Made by a program: the position numbers and the translations under genes. Below, in pieces: positions 18,626 to 27,975 of a stretch of 64,000 nucleotides of DNA; positions within the stretch are counted from its first letter, which is position 1, and every line of letters begins with the position of its first letter. Origin of the DNA: Bradyrhizobium zhanjiangense (GTDB lineage: Bacteria > Pseudomonadota > Alphaproteobacteria > Rhizobiales > Xanthobacteraceae); contig NZ_CP022221.1 in assembly GCF_004114935.1 (NCBI RefSeq), forward strand, positions 1,054,001 to 1,118,000. The letters are read 5' to 3'. The notes under the pieces were generated by a model. The model saw only the letters and a list, made by a program, of their open reading frames with translations, was not told the DNA's origin and did no database searches.

Positions 18626-20065
18626 ATGGTTCAGTCTGATATCGACGCCGCGGCTCGCGAGACCTTGCGTCTGATCGGTCCCGATCCGCAGAACTGGGTC
18701 CCGGATCGTCAGGGGACTGATCACAACGTTGCAATCATCGGGGGCGGGCAATCCGGAAGCACTTTCGCCTTTGCATTGCGTCGTGCCGGCATCGGCAAAG
18801 TTACGGTGATCGATGCCGCCAGCGACGCTGCCTCGTCCGGCCCATGGTTGAGCAGCGCGCGCATGCACAAGCTGCGCACGCCGAAAAGCTTGCCGGGACC
18901 CGAACTCGGCTTACCCGGGCTGAGTTTCCAGGCCTGGTATGAAGCCCGCCATGGGGCGGCCGCATATGAAGCGATCGATCGTATTCCTCGCCTGGATTGG
19001 GCCGCCTACCTCGATTGGTATCGCAAGACACTCGGCATTGAGGTGCGCTACCGGACGAAGCTTCTCCGTATCGAGCCAGTGCAGGACCATCTGAGGCTTC
19101 ATCTCGACGTGGCGGGCGAGGCGAGGACGGAAACCGCCCGCAAGATCATCCTGGCCAGCGGTTTTCCCAGCAACGGCGGTCCATCCGTTCCCGACGTCCT
19201 CTCGCACAATCTGCCCAAGGAGCTTTATGCGCACACGTTGGAGGCGATCGATTTCGAGAAACTGCAGGGCAAGTCGGTCGGGGTTCTGGGCAGTGCGGCC
19301 TCCGCGTTCGATGCCGCGGCGGTTGCGCTGGAGGCCGGGGCAAGGGAAGTGCATCTATTCGCGCGCCGCGACAAGGTCGCCTCGGAGCCCGTGATCAGGA
19401 CGCGCGGATACCCGGGTGCATACGACAATTACGGGGCGCTTCCGGACGCGCTGCGCTGGCATCAGGCCATCCGCTTCCGTCGCGCCGGATCAACGCCGCC
19501 GCCCGACGCCATCGCGCGCGCGGTCAAGTTCCCGAGCTTCCACCTTCATCTGGCGGCGCCGTGGGCCTCAGCCAAGCCGTTCGGGCGACGGCTGCTTGCA
19601 GCCACGCCGCAGGGCGATATTGCACTCGATTTCGTCATCGCGGGGACGGGCTACCAGGTCGATCTCGCGAAGCGGCCGGAGCTCGCCACCTTCTCCGATG
19701 AGATCCTGCTATGGCGCGACCGCTTTTCGCCGGCAGCGTACGAGCAGGATGATGCCCTAGGCGCACACCCTTATCTCGGCGCGGGTCATGAATTCCTGGA
19801 AAAAGAGCCCGGCCGCGCGCCCTACTTGCGGAACATCCACGTTTTCAACCCCGCGGCGTTCGTGAGCTTCGGCCTGCCGATCGGAGACGTGCCGAGCTTC
19901 AAGCGCGATATTCCAGGTGTCGTCGCGCAGATCAGCAGGGATCTCTTCCTTGACGACCTTCCGGCGCATGAGGCGCGAATCAATGGGTCCATCGCCGACG
20001 ACTTCGAGCCGGCGCTGTATGCGTCGGCCGTCTGGCGTTCGCCGAACACCATCGCGGCGGAATAG
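18626..20065 (+). CDS. FAD/NAD(P)-dependent monooxygenase-like protein
   Basis: The 479-residue flavoprotein carries an FAD-binding Rossmann motif GGGQSG (residues 39-44). A second dinucleotide motif lies in GVLGSAASAF (about 219-228), the two-Rossmann layout of flavin-containing and Baeyer-Villiger-type monooxygenases. IILASGF and FVIAGTGYQVDL mark conserved strands. The expected fingerprint FxGxxxHxxxW is not obvious, so it may be a divergent oxygenase or oxidoreductase. ATG 18626 is chosen over an upstream Met 12 codons earlier. It is first in an operon with a TauD-type dioxygenase and an SsuABC-like transporter, under the shared promoter at 18552. Confidence 0.82.
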   Translation: MVQSDIDAAARETLRLIGPDPQNWVPDRQGTDHNVAIIGGGQSGSTFAFALRRAGIGKVTVIDAASDAASSGPWLSSARMHKLRTPKSLPGPELGLPGLSFQAWYEARHGAAAYEAIDRIPRLDWAAYLDWYRKTLGIEVRYRTKLLRIEPVQDHLRLHLDVAGEARTETARKIILASGFPSNGGPSVPDVLSHNLPKELYAHTLEAIDFEKLQGKSVGVLGSAASAFDAAAVALEAGAREVHLFARRDKVASEPVIRTRGYPGAYDNYGALPDALRWHQAIRFRRAGSTPPPDAIARAVKFPSFHLHLAAPWASAKPFGRRLLAATPQGDIALDFVIAGTGYQVDLAKRPELATFSDEILLWRDRFSPAAYEQDDALGAHPYLGAGHEFLEKEPGRAPYLRNIHVFNPAAFVSFGLPIGDVPSFKRDIPGVVAQISRDLFLDDLPAHEARINGSIADDFEPALYASAVWRSPNTIAAE

Positions 20066-20181
20066 AGGAGAGTGCAAGTAGCAACTGGACACGCCATGAC
20101 CGTGGATGCGTCTGTTTCCTGCTTGCCTCCAACTTTGGAAGCTATTTCCGAAGTCCTTGAGTTAGCATCATGTGGCCGAAC

Positions 20182-20207
20182 AAGAGGCTGCATTGGTGCA
20201 GCCTCTT
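20182..20207 (+). terminator. Perfect 11-bp stem hairpin
   Basis: AAGAGGCTGCA (20182-20192) pairs perfectly with TGCAGCCTCTT (20197-20207) around loop TTGG. It lies 117 bases after the FAD oxidoreductase and 157 before the TauD-type gene. There is no U-tract, so it could be a partial terminator or an mRNA processing/stability element. Confidence 0.5.
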
Positions 20208-20363
20208 CGGGAAGATCCGCCAGACGCGATCACCGTCAGAGCAGACGACAGTTCGCAAGAGGATCGATCACGACATCACCTGTTCTCTCTCCGCCATCGC
20301 TTTCTGCGATCGGCGAATGGCGGAGCCTTGTCCAAATGGGATCGCAGTCTTGGGGAAGATGAC

Positions 20364-21290
20364 ATGACGGACGCAAGCACCATCGACAACGTCATTCCAC
20401 GCGCCGATATCGTCAAGCGCTCGGCACGGATCGGCGCGGAGATCAGGAACATCAAGCTCTCCGGCAATCTGCCGGACCAGACGATAGGGGCGATCAACCA
20501 GGTGCTGCTCGAGCATAAAGTCATCTTTTTCCGCGACCAGGGCCACCTGGATGATGCCGGCCAGGAGCGCTTTGCTCACCGGCTGGGCAAGCTGGTGCCG
20601 CATCCGACCGTCGGCGCCACCAAGGGTACCGCATCGATCCTGGAACTGGACTCCGCGCGGGGCGGCGGCCGCGCCGACCAGTGGCATACCGACGTCACCT
20701 TCGTCGATGCTTATCCCAAGATCTCGGTCCTGCGTGGGGTCGTAATCCCGGAGTTCGGCGGCGACACGATCTGGTCGAACACGGCGGCAGCGTATCTCGA
20801 CCTGCCAGCTCCCCTCCGCAGGCTCGCGGACGAACTCTGGGCGGTGCACAGCAATGCCTATGATTATGCGGTCAAGACCCGCGCGACCGAGGCCGACCGG
20901 AAGCAATTCGAAGAAGTCTTCACGGCGACGGTCTACGAGACCGAGCATCCGGTCGTCCGCGTTCATCCCGAAACCGGCGAGCGCACGCTGGTGCTCGGCA
21001 ATTTCGTCCAGCGCTTCGTCGGCTTACCGAAATATGACAGCCAGAAGCTGTTCGACCTCTTCCAGTCGCACATCACCGCGCCGGAGAACACCGTGCGTTG
21101 GAACTGGCGGCAAGGAGATGTGGTGATCTGGGACAACCGGGCCACCCAGCACTATGCCGTCAACGACTACGGCGACGCCCACCGTGTGGTCCGGCGTGCC
21201 ACCATCGACGGCGAGGTGCCGGTCAGCATCGACGGCCGCAAGAGCGTGACACGCATCAAGGCGACCAAGCCGCAGGCGAAAGCCGCTTGA
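20364..21290 (+). CDS. TauD/TfdA-family 2-oxoglutarate dioxygenase
   Basis: The 308-residue protein matches non-haem Fe(II)/2-oxoglutarate dioxygenases such as taurine dioxygenase and alkylsulfatase AtsK. The iron ligands are visible as H108-x-D110 in DQWHTDVTF and H263 in NRATQHYAVNDY. Downstream arginines (HRVVRR) would bind 2-oxoglutarate. ATG 20364 follows GGGGAAGA. Such enzymes release sulfite from sulfonates or sulfate from alkyl sulfates under sulfur starvation. It is immediately upstream of an SsuA-type binding protein and transporter, supporting an organosulfur substrate. Whether it prefers a sulfonate or sulfate ester cannot be told. Confidence 0.9.
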   Translation: MTDASTIDNVIPRADIVKRSARIGAEIRNIKLSGNLPDQTIGAINQVLLEHKVIFFRDQGHLDDAGQERFAHRLGKLVPHPTVGATKGTASILELDSARGGGRADQWHTDVTFVDAYPKISVLRGVVIPEFGGDTIWSNTAAAYLDLPAPLRRLADELWAVHSNAYDYAVKTRATEADRKQFEEVFTATVYETEHPVVRVHPETGERTLVLGNFVQRFVGLPKYDSQKLFDLFQSHITAPENTVRWNWRQGDVVIWDNRATQHYAVNDYGDAHRVVRRATIDGEVPVSIDGRKSVTRIKATKPQAKAA

Positions 21291-21312
21291 AGCGAGCCAG
21301 GGAGCAAGCACA

Positions 21313-22371
21313 ATGAGAATCGTCTCTTCCCCCTCGCGTCGCCTGGCCGCTGGCTTACGTGCAAAGGTCCGACAGCTAGCTCTGGCCGGCCTCGCGCTGG
21401 CCGGCCTGCTCGGAAGCGCTGTGGCCGAACCGCAGCTCGAGAAGACCGAAATCCGCTATCAGGGCTGGGCTGGCCAGGTGACGTTCGTCGAGCTGGCCGA
21501 CGACCTCGGCTATCTCGCGCCGCTCAAGCTCAAATGGATCGGCAACACGATCAGCGGTCCGCAGGACATCCAGACCGTCGTCACCGGTGACGTCGACATC
21601 GGCGGCGCGTTCTATGGCGCGATCATCAAGTTGATCGCTGCCAAGGCGCCGATCAAGGCGGTGGTCGGCTATTACGGATCGGACGACAACACCTACAACG
21701 GCTACTACGTGAAGGAGGACAGCCCGATCCGGACCGCGCGGGATCTGATCGGCAAGAAGGTCGCGGTCAACACGCTCGGTGCGCACCTCGAATTCGTGTT
21801 GCGGGAGTACCTCGCCCGCAACGGCTTGACGCCGGCCGAGGCCAAGCAGGTGACGCTGGTCGCGATGCCGCCGGTCACCGGCGAACAGGCGTTGCGGCAA
21901 GGCCAGGTCGAGGTGACCACGCTGAACGGCGTGCTGCGCGACAAGGCGCTCGAACGCGGCGGCATCCGCAGGCTGTTTGCCGATACGGATCTGTTCGGAA
22001 ACTTCACCGGCGGTTCCTACGTGCTGCGGGACAAGTTCATCAAGGACAATCCCAACACCTCACGCAAGCTGATCGAGGGCGTGTCGCGCGCCATCGCCTG
22101 GACGCAAACGACCCCGCCGGAGGAGGTCCGCGCCCGCTTCGAGCGCGTCATCGCCGAGCGCAAGCGCAACGAGGACGCAACGCCCATCAAATACTGGAAG
22201 AGCACGGGTGTTGCGAGTAAGGGCGGGGTGATTGGCGATGCCGAGCTTCAGGTGTGGATCGACTGGCTGGTCAAGGATGGCCTCTTGAAGCAGGACCAGC
22301 TCAAGCCCTCCGATCTCTACACCAACGAGTTCAACTATTTCCGCCCGGACAGGACCGCGGAGGCAAAATGA
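21313..22371 (+). CDS. SsuA/TauA-type ABC substrate-binding protein
   Basis: This 352-residue periplasmic binding protein has a long basic n-region and a hydrophobic core (LALAGLALAGLLGSAVA), so a Sec signal is cleaved near residue 38. The mature fold contains the nitrate/sulfonate family patterns GPQDIQTVVTGDVDIGGAF and DLIGKKVAVNTLGA. It starts 22 bases after the TauD-type gene, and its stop overlaps the ATPase start (ATGA), so this is one operon. It should deliver an aliphatic sulfonate, taurine or sulfate ester to the downstream permease; specificity is unknown. Confidence 0.88.
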   Translation: MRIVSSPSRRLAAGLRAKVRQLALAGLALAGLLGSAVAEPQLEKTEIRYQGWAGQVTFVELADDLGYLAPLKLKWIGNTISGPQDIQTVVTGDVDIGGAFYGAIIKLIAAKAPIKAVVGYYGSDDNTYNGYYVKEDSPIRTARDLIGKKVAVNTLGAHLEFVLREYLARNGLTPAEAKQVTLVAMPPVTGEQALRQGQVEVTTLNGVLRDKALERGGIRRLFADTDLFGNFTGGSYVLRDKFIKDNPNTSRKLIEGVSRAIAWTQTTPPEEVRARFERVIAERKRNEDATPIKYWKSTGVASKGGVIGDAELQVWIDWLVKDGLLKQDQLKPSDLYTNEFNYFRPDRTAEAK

Positions 22372-23231
22372 CAACGGCCAAGATCCGCTTCGAGCATGTC
22401 CGGAAGGAGTTTTGGGTCCGTGGCAAGGATGGTGGGCCGCCGCAGCGCTTTACCGCGCTGGACGACATCACGCTGGATGTTCGTGCCGGCGAATTCCTGG
22501 CACTCGTCGGACCGAGTGGCTGTGGCAAGTCGACCTTGTTGGATCTGCTCGGCGGCCTCGCGACGCCGAGCAGCGGCCGCATTCTGCTCGATGGCAAGCC
22601 TATCGAGGGACCGGCACGCGATCGCGGCATCGTGTTCCAGCAATATGCGTTGTTTCCCTGGCGCACGGCCGCGCAGAATGTCGAGTTCGGGCTCGACATT
22701 GCGGGGCTTAAGGCACGGGAGCGGCGGCAGAGGGCGCTGCATTATCTCGATCTGGTCGGGCTGGCGGGCTTCGCCGACCGCTATCCGCACGAGCTCTCCG
22801 GCGGCATGAAGCAGCGGGTCGCGATTGCCCGCAGCCTCGCCTACGATCCGGAGGTCCTGCTGATGGACGAGCCGTTCGCAGCGCTCGATGCGCAGACGCG
22901 CGAGACGCTGCAGGGCGAGCTCTTGCGGATCTGGCGCCGCACGGGAAAGACCATCCTTTTCATCACCCACGGAATCGACGAAGCCGTGGTCCTTGGTCAG
23001 CGCGTGGCGGTGATGACCTCGCGCCCCGGCCGCATCAAGCAAGTCATCGATATTCCCGATGAGCTGCACACCGAGACCGAGGACGTCCGCTCGCTGCCCG
23101 AATTCGGGCGGGTGCGGCATGACGTGTGGTCCTTGCTGCGCGACGAGGTCTTGAAGGCGCAGGGATCGCAACTGCCCGCCGCGGCTGAAGGCGGGCTCGT
23201 CACCAAGGCGAAGGAATTGGCGCATGTCTAA
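22368..23231 (+). CDS. SsuB/TauB-type ABC ATPase
   Basis: The 287-residue ATPase energises the adjoining importer. It contains Walker [10 protein letters not shown], the signature LSGGMKQR, Walker B VLLMDEPFAALD and an H-loop ITHGIDEA. The start overlaps the binding-protein stop by four bases and the end overlaps the permease start by eight, indicating translational coupling. Frames on the other strand here are shadows. The family is the nitrate/sulfonate/taurine transporter ATPase group. Confidence 0.93.
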   Translation: MTTAKIRFEHVRKEFWVRGKDGGPPQRFTALDDITLDVRAGEFLALVGPSGCGKSTLLDLLGGLATPSSGRILLDGKPIEGPARDRGIVFQQYALFPWRTAAQNVEFGLDIAGLKARERRQRALHYLDLVGLAGFADRYPHELSGGMKQRVAIARSLAYDPEVLLMDEPFAALDAQTRETLQGELLRIWRRTGKTILFITHGIDEAVVLGQRVAVMTSRPGRIKQVIDIPDELHTETEDVRSLPEFGRVRHDVWSLLRDEVLKAQGSQLPAAAEGGLVTKAKELAHV

Positions 23232-24090
23232 TCTGGAGATCCTGACGCTGCTCGAGCTTGCGGAGGGGCGCCCGAAGGATCGGGCCGCGCAGCGTACCGG
23301 CGCGGTTGCGACTGAAATCGGCGGCCTGGTGCGGCGGTTCGGCGCCATCGGACAGCGATCGCTCTTGTTGGTGCTGTTCCTGGCGATCTGGGAAGCCGTG
23401 CCGCGGCTCGGCCTGGTCGACGTGACCTTCCTGCCGCCGTTCTCCGAGGTGATCGGCGCCGGATGGCAGCTCGCACAGACTGGAGAGCTTTACGACGACG
23501 TCGGCGCCAGCCTGTTGCGGGCTCTGAGTGGGTTCCTGATCGCCGTCGCCCTGGTGGTACCATTGGGCCTGTTGACCGGGTGGTATGCTCGGCTCGGCGA
23601 CGTCCTCAACCAGATCATTGAGATCGCACGCAATACGGCCCCGCTGGCGCTGCTGCCGGTCTTCATTTTGTTGCTGGGGATCGGCGAGCTCTCGAAGGTC
23701 ACCATGGTGGTCTATAGCTGCGCCTGGCCGCTGCTGCTCAACACGATCGCGGCGGTCCGACAGGTCGATCCGCTCTTGATCAAGTCGGCGCGGACGATGG
23801 GAGCGACGCCGACCCAATTGTTCCGGAAGGTGATCCTGCCGGCGTCGCTCCCGACGATCTTCGTTGGCATCCGCCTCGCCAGCGCCTCCGCGATGCTGGT
23901 GCTGGTCGCTTCCGAAATGGTAGGCGCGAAATCCGGGCTCGGCTATCTCATCATCAACAGCCAGTACAGTTTCCTGATCCCACAGATGTATTTCGGTATC
24001 CTTGGAATCACCGTGATCGGCCTGGTCTTCAACGCCATCCTCGAGGCTCTGGAGCGCCGCCTGATGCGGTGGAAGGCGCCGGCTGCCTAG
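23224..24090 (+). CDS. SsuC/TauC-type ABC permease
   Basis: A 288-residue inner-membrane permease with about six helices. The conserved cytoplasmic EAA loop is visible around VDPLLIKSARTMGATPTQLF followed by ILPASLPTIFVG. The first 35 residues are polar and precede helix one (SLLLVLFLAIWEAV). It is the last gene of the 18626-24090 operon and ends overlapping the convergent cysE by four bases. Function is inferred as sulfonate/taurine-like uptake. Confidence 0.92.
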   Translation: MSNLEILTLLELAEGRPKDRAAQRTGAVATEIGGLVRRFGAIGQRSLLLVLFLAIWEAVPRLGLVDVTFLPPFSEVIGAGWQLAQTGELYDDVGASLLRALSGFLIAVALVVPLGLLTGWYARLGDVLNQIIEIARNTAPLALLPVFILLLGIGELSKVTMVVYSCAWPLLLNTIAAVRQVDPLLIKSARTMGATPTQLFRKVILPASLPTIFVGIRLASASAMLVLVASEMVGAKSGLGYLIINSQYSFLIPQMYFGILGITVIGLVFNAILEALERRLMRWKAPAA

Positions 24091-25028
24091 CCCTGCTTGT
24101 TGCGGGCGGTCGCCTGCGTCACGATGCTGTTCCTCGGCACGTCCTGGGTCAGCCAGACATTGCCGCCGATCGTCGAGCCCCGGCCGATCGTGATCCGGCC
24201 GAGGATGGTCGCGCCGGCATAGATCACGACGCCGTCCTCCACGATCGGATGCCGTGCATCGCCCTTGATCAGATTGCCCTCATCGTCGGTCGGGAAATGA
24301 CGCGCGCCGAGTGTGACGGCCTGATAGATGCGGACGTTATCGCCAATGATGGCGGTCTCGCCGATGACCACGCCGGTGCCGTGGTCGATAAAGAAGCCCG
24401 AGCCGATGCTGGCGCCGGGATGAATGTCGATCCCGGTCCGGGTGTGCGCGATCGCGGCGATCAAACGCGCCACAAGCTTGGCACCCAGGCCGTGCAGGAT
24501 ATGGGCGAGGCGGTGGTGGATGACCGCGGTCATGCCGGGATAGCCGATCAGGATCTCCGGAAAATTCCTGGCGGCGGGATCGCCGACGAAGGCGGCCTTG
24601 AGATCGTTGATGAGAAGGCCGCGCACGGAAGGAAGTCGCGAGGCGAAGGTTCGCGTCAGTTCGACCGCGTCCTCACGCCGGAAGCCGGCGCTGAGCTCGT
24701 CGCCGATGAAGAGAGCGCCGCGATGGATCTCGTCGCACAACGAGTCCAGGGCGACACTGAGGGTATTTCCGACGAAATAGTCGATATTCTCGCCATCGAG
24801 CTCGGAGCGGCCGTAATGCCGTGGAAACAGCGCTGTGGTAAGGCCGTTGAGGAGCGCCTCCAACGCCTCGCGCGAGGGGGCTTGCCGCGCCTCGCCGTCC
24901 CTGCGAATGCTGTGGGTCTCCTCCCGAGAGACGCGCAGCTCCGCGACAATCCGGTCGAGCTGCCATCGCCTCTGTGTCGAGTGCGGCGCGGTGTGACCAA
25001 GAGCGGCCGGTGAAATCTCGCGTTTCAT
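24087..25028 (-). CDS. cysE: Serine O-acetyltransferase CysE (EpsC type)
   Basis: The 313-residue enzyme converts serine and acetyl-CoA to O-acetylserine, the acceptor for sulfide in cysteine synthesis. An N-terminal helical domain (about 1-190) precedes a left-handed beta-helix of hexapeptide repeats: GIDIHPGASIGSGFFIDHGT, GVVIGETAIIGDNVRI, VIYAGATILGRITIG. The catalytic His of IDHGTG is present. The long N-domain fits the EpsC-like SAT class. It is the last gene of the minus-strand operon starting at 29564, behind the flavin reductase, linking desulfonation to cysteine assembly. It converges on the permease gene. Confidence 0.92.
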   Translation of the reverse strand: MKREISPAALGHTAPHSTQRRWQLDRIVAELRVSREETHSIRRDGEARQAPSREALEALLNGLTTALFPRHYGRSELDGENIDYFVGNTLSVALDSLCDEIHRGALFIGDELSAGFRREDAVELTRTFASRLPSVRGLLINDLKAAFVGDPAARNFPEILIGYPGMTAVIHHRLAHILHGLGAKLVARLIAAIAHTRTGIDIHPGASIGSGFFIDHGTGVVIGETAIIGDNVRIYQAVTLGARHFPTDDEGNLIKGDARHPIVEDGVVIYAGATILGRITIGRGSTIGGNVWLTQDVPRNSIVTQATARNKQG

Positions 25029-25076
25029 GCTGCCTCGCTTCGCGATGCCGGAGGTCGAGCGGCGGCAGGATCGTCG

Positions 25077-25649
25077 CTACCTGACATGCGCCAGGGGGAT
25101 GCTGATCTCGGCGAGCAGATCCAGATCGACGTCCTGCTTGATCTCGATGTATTGGCCGTTCCAGTATACCAGCCCCGAGAGCTGGGGCGACAGTTCGAAG
25201 CTTAAGATGCTGCCGACGATAATGCCGTGCGAATGTCGTTCGATGATCTCCTCCACCTGACACTCGACCGTCGCCAGTGAGTTGCCGAGCAGGGGAACGC
25301 CCGACGCCCCGGGCGTCCAGGATACACCTTCATAGCGCTGCGCACCTTTCAGCCTGCCATTGCTGAACCGGTTCGCCAGCTCCTGCTGGTCGGATCCGAG
25401 GATGTTGACGCCAAACACCCGATGCCGCTCGATCGGAGCGAATGAGGAGGCCTGTCGGTTGACGCTGACCAGCAGGCGGGGCGGACTGGCGCTCAGCGAC
25501 GTCAGCGACGTGACAGTCATTCCCGTGATGTCTTCGTCACGCCCGGCGGTGATGATGCTCACGCCACCGGCGAGACGACGCATCACCGCACGGAACTGGT
25601 GTTCGATCTGATTGCTGTCAGTGACGAGATGGATGTCCGACTTTGCCAT
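25077..25649 (-). CDS. Flavin reductase (FMN-binding, HpaC-like)
   Basis: This 190-residue NAD(P)H:flavin oxidoreductase supplies FMNH2 to the monooxygenases. The typical core is seen as FRAVMRRLAGGVSIITAGRD, MTVTSLTSLSASPPRLLVSV, FGVNILGSDQQELANRFS and GNSLATVECQ. Length is normal for the family. It follows the DszC-like gene by 47 bases and precedes cysE, in the same operon as an SsuABC-like transporter. It is the only recognisable flavin reductase in the window and so may serve all the flavin-dependent oxygenases here. Confidence 0.92.
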   Translation of the reverse strand: MAKSDIHLVTDSNQIEHQFRAVMRRLAGGVSIITAGRDEDITGMTVTSLTSLSASPPRLLVSVNRQASSFAPIERHRVFGVNILGSDQQELANRFSNGRLKGAQRYEGVSWTPGASGVPLLGNSLATVECQVEEIIERHSHGIIVGSILSFELSPQLSGLVYWNGQYIEIKQDVDLDLLAEISIPLAHVR

Positions 25650-25696
25650 ATTTGTCTCTCCGTGCGTCAGGCCATCGAATGCCGACTCGTTCCTGC

Positions 25697-26929
25697 TTAG
25701 AAGAAGCCCTTCGCCGGCAATGGCGTGCCGTTGATTTCGTGTTCTCCGATCGAACGCGCCTTGTAGGTCGTCGGGTTGTGCGATGACAGCGTCCGCGCAT
25801 TGCGCCAGTGACGATCGAAGTTTGTGACCTTCTTGGTGGCCGAGGCGCCCCCGACATCGAACAGCAGGCTGCCGCCGCGGATGGCGAAATTGTCGGCGAT
25901 GATCTTGGCTTTGGCCGAGAGCAGTGCGGCCGTGTGCGCCGCGTCTGTTGCGTTAGGCGCGCCGGCATCGAAGGCGTCGGTTGCGATGTCCAGCGCCTCG
26001 GCGGCCGCCAGCACGACCGTCTCGGCCGCAAAAGCGCCGCTGGCGATCTGGCCGATCGTCTGCTGGAGAAGCGGATCTTCAGTCGGGATCTCGGTGGGTG
26101 CGAAGTAGAACGTGCGCTTGCGCGAGCGGACTAGCGCAGTTGCATCGCGCAGGGTTGCGCGAGCGATGCCAGCGACAATCGCAGTGAGGAAAAGCTGGGC
26201 AAACGTGTTGGAGTACGGCACGCCGTAGCCGGTATCGGGCGCGTCGAAGACGACTTCCTGGCGGTTGACCTTGACGTTACGGAAGTGCGTCGTGCCGGTT
26301 GCCGTGAGCCGCTGCCCGAGTCCATCCCAATCGTCGACCAGCTCGATTCCCTCGCGCTTGATCGGAACAATTGTTGCGCCGGTCGCGCCGGATGGATCAG
26401 CCGCGCGCACCAGCACATAGTCCGAATACAGCGTGCCGGTGCTGTAATATTTGGTGCCGTTCAGAAAATAATCGCCCTTGCCGTCGGGCGTGAACGTCGT
26501 CCCCGGTGTCACATTGCCGACGCGCGGGCTTTCAAGCTCGGTCGTCGCAAGCCCGATGATGGCGCCCTGGCCGACCGCCCTCTGCCATTGCCGGCTCTGC
26601 TCGTCCCTGGGCTTGCGTACCAGGCGCTCGACCACGCTGAAATGGTTGCGCAGGATATGCGCGACATTGGCGTCGGCCTCGCCTAGGCGGATGACGAAAG
26701 CGAAGAGATCGCGGATCGTGCTGCCGGCGCCGCCGGCCTCCACCGGGAGCCGCAGCGCGCCGAGGCGAGCCCGGCGAATGAGATCAATGACCTCGAACGG
26801 CAGGACGCGGTCGCGCTCGCGGCTACTTTCCCCCTCGGCAATCTGGTTGAGCAGGGCCTCGAGTTCCGGAGAGCCGGTCTTGAGCGGCTCCGACGGCGTC
26901 AGGGAGGGCGTGGATACGGTCTTGTTCAT
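25697..26929 (-). CDS. DszC/SfnB-like flavin-dependent monooxygenase
   Basis: A 410-residue protein with the acyl-CoA dehydrogenase fold. Stretches such as GLATTELESPRVGNV, DYFLNGTKYYSTGTLYSDYV and DDWDGLGQRLTATGTT, and the C-terminal DRHWRNARTLSSHNPTTYKA, are characteristic of the DszC/SfnB branch. That branch uses reduced flavin and O2 to oxidise sulfur compounds rather than dehydrogenating CoA esters. ATG 26929 is preferred to the TTG at 26956 that overlaps the upstream stop. It is followed by a flavin reductase, as in two-component monooxygenase systems. The substrate is unknown. Confidence 0.88.
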   Translation of the reverse strand: MNKTVSTPSLTPSEPLKTGSPELEALLNQIAEGESSRERDRVLPFEVIDLIRRARLGALRLPVEAGGAGSTIRDLFAFVIRLGEADANVAHILRNHFSVVERLVRKPRDEQSRQWQRAVGQGAIIGLATTELESPRVGNVTPGTTFTPDGKGDYFLNGTKYYSTGTLYSDYVLVRAADPSGATGATIVPIKREGIELVDDWDGLGQRLTATGTTHFRNVKVNRQEVVFDAPDTGYGVPYSNTFAQLFLTAIVAGIARATLRDATALVRSRKRTFYFAPTEIPTEDPLLQQTIGQIASGAFAAETVVLAAAEALDIATDAFDAGAPNATDAAHTAALLSAKAKIIADNFAIRGGSLLFDVGGASATKKVTNFDRHWRNARTLSSHNPTTYKARSIGEHEINGTPLPAKGFF

Positions 26930-26952
26930 TGTCTTGACCTGCTGGAGCGTTC

Positions 26953-27957
26953 TCAAAGCTGGGCGAGATGATCGGTCACCTTGACTGGCTCGGGCAGAAC
27001 CTTGCGGGCGACGAGCCAGTCGGCGGCCTTTTGCAGCTCGCTGACGAACTGCTCATCCTTGACCGCGAAGTAGCGATATTGGCGCTTCAGGGCGATGAAC
27101 TGGTCGCGGAGCTCATCGCTGTACTTGCCAGCCTTCTGCGCGATGTATTCGGCGTCCTTGGCGTTCTGCGAGGCCCATTGTCCTTCGGCACGGAACGCAT
27201 CGTTCACGGCCCGCACCAGCGAGGGATTGTCCGTCGCGAATTTACGAGTGGTCAGGTAGGACGTGTAGTCGATCTGAAATTCGAGATCGCGGCCTTCCAG
27301 GAAGATGTCGTGCGCCTTGTATTCAAGCCGCGCGATATCGACGCCGGGGCTCCACATCGACCAGGCGTCGACCTTGCCGGAGGCAAGTGCCGGCGCAGCA
27401 TCGGGCGGATTGAGATAGATGAACTTTACCGCAGAACGGTCAACCTTGTGCTTCTCAAGCGCGGCAACCAGCAAGAATTCGCCGAGGCCTGAGCGGTTGA
27501 CCGCGACTGACTTTCCGACGAGGTCCTCGACCTTGTCGATACCGGAGCCGTCCTTGGCGATGATCGCTGTGGTCCGCGGCTCGTAGACTACGAACTGGGT
27601 GAACACCAGCGGCGAGCCGGCGATGATGGCGGCGAGCGCCGGGGTCGTGCTGCCGCCGAAGCTGAAGTCGGCGCTGCCGCCAGTGACGGCCTGCAATGTC
27701 GGGGCATGGTTCGGGAAGGGCCCGAGCCATTCGACCTTGATCCCATCCTTGGCCAGCGCCTTCTCGAACTCGCCGCGCTCCTTGGCGATCAGGTTGAGGC
27801 CCCCGAGGCCCCAGGTCAGGCGGACTGTATCGGTGGTGCGGCCAGGCGCGGCGTCGGCGAACTCGCCGATATTCATGCTGGCGAGCGCGCCAATGCCGAA
27901 AGCTGCGGAGCCGAGAAAGCTGCGCCGGGATGGTTTGGCGGAGGGAAAGTCTGACAT
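26953..27957 (-). CDS. ssuA: Tat-exported sulfonate-type ABC binding protein
   Basis: This 334-residue periplasmic binding protein carries a twin-arginine signal (SRRSFLGSAAFGIGALASM, residues 10-28). The mature part has family patterns TLQAVTGGSADFSFGGSTTP and DLVGKSVAVNRSGLGEFL, as in SsuA-like sulfonate receptors. Eighteen bases separate it from the ATPase gene upstream. Together with ssuB and ssuC it forms a complete importer whose operon also encodes a DszC-like oxygenase, flavin reductase and CysE. The SsuA assignment is by family and context; the ligand is not determined. Confidence 0.88.
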   Translation of the reverse strand: MSDFPSAKPSRRSFLGSAAFGIGALASMNIGEFADAAPGRTTDTVRLTWGLGGLNLIAKERGEFEKALAKDGIKVEWLGPFPNHAPTLQAVTGGSADFSFGGSTTPALAAIIAGSPLVFTQFVVYEPRTTAIIAKDGSGIDKVEDLVGKSVAVNRSGLGEFLLVAALEKHKVDRSAVKFIYLNPPDAAPALASGKVDAWSMWSPGVDIARLEYKAHDIFLEGRDLEFQIDYTSYLTTRKFATDNPSLVRAVNDAFRAEGQWASQNAKDAEYIAQKAGKYSDELRDQFIALKRQYRYFAVKDEQFVSELQKAADWLVARKVLPEPVKVTDHLAQL

Positions 27958-27975
27958 ATTTGCCTTCCGGATAAC

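Noticed and set aside
18374..18868. Minus-strand frames sharing QSMKW at 18.5 kb and 38.4 kb as paralogous proteins
   Set aside because: The shared peptide is just the translation of the shared 19-bp promoter element; similarity does not extend along the frames.
25697..26929. Calling the DszC-like proteins acyl-CoA dehydrogenases
   Set aside because: Their C-terminal motifs and the neighbouring flavin reductase and ABC genes fit the reduced-flavin monooxygenase branch; no fatty-acid genes are nearby.
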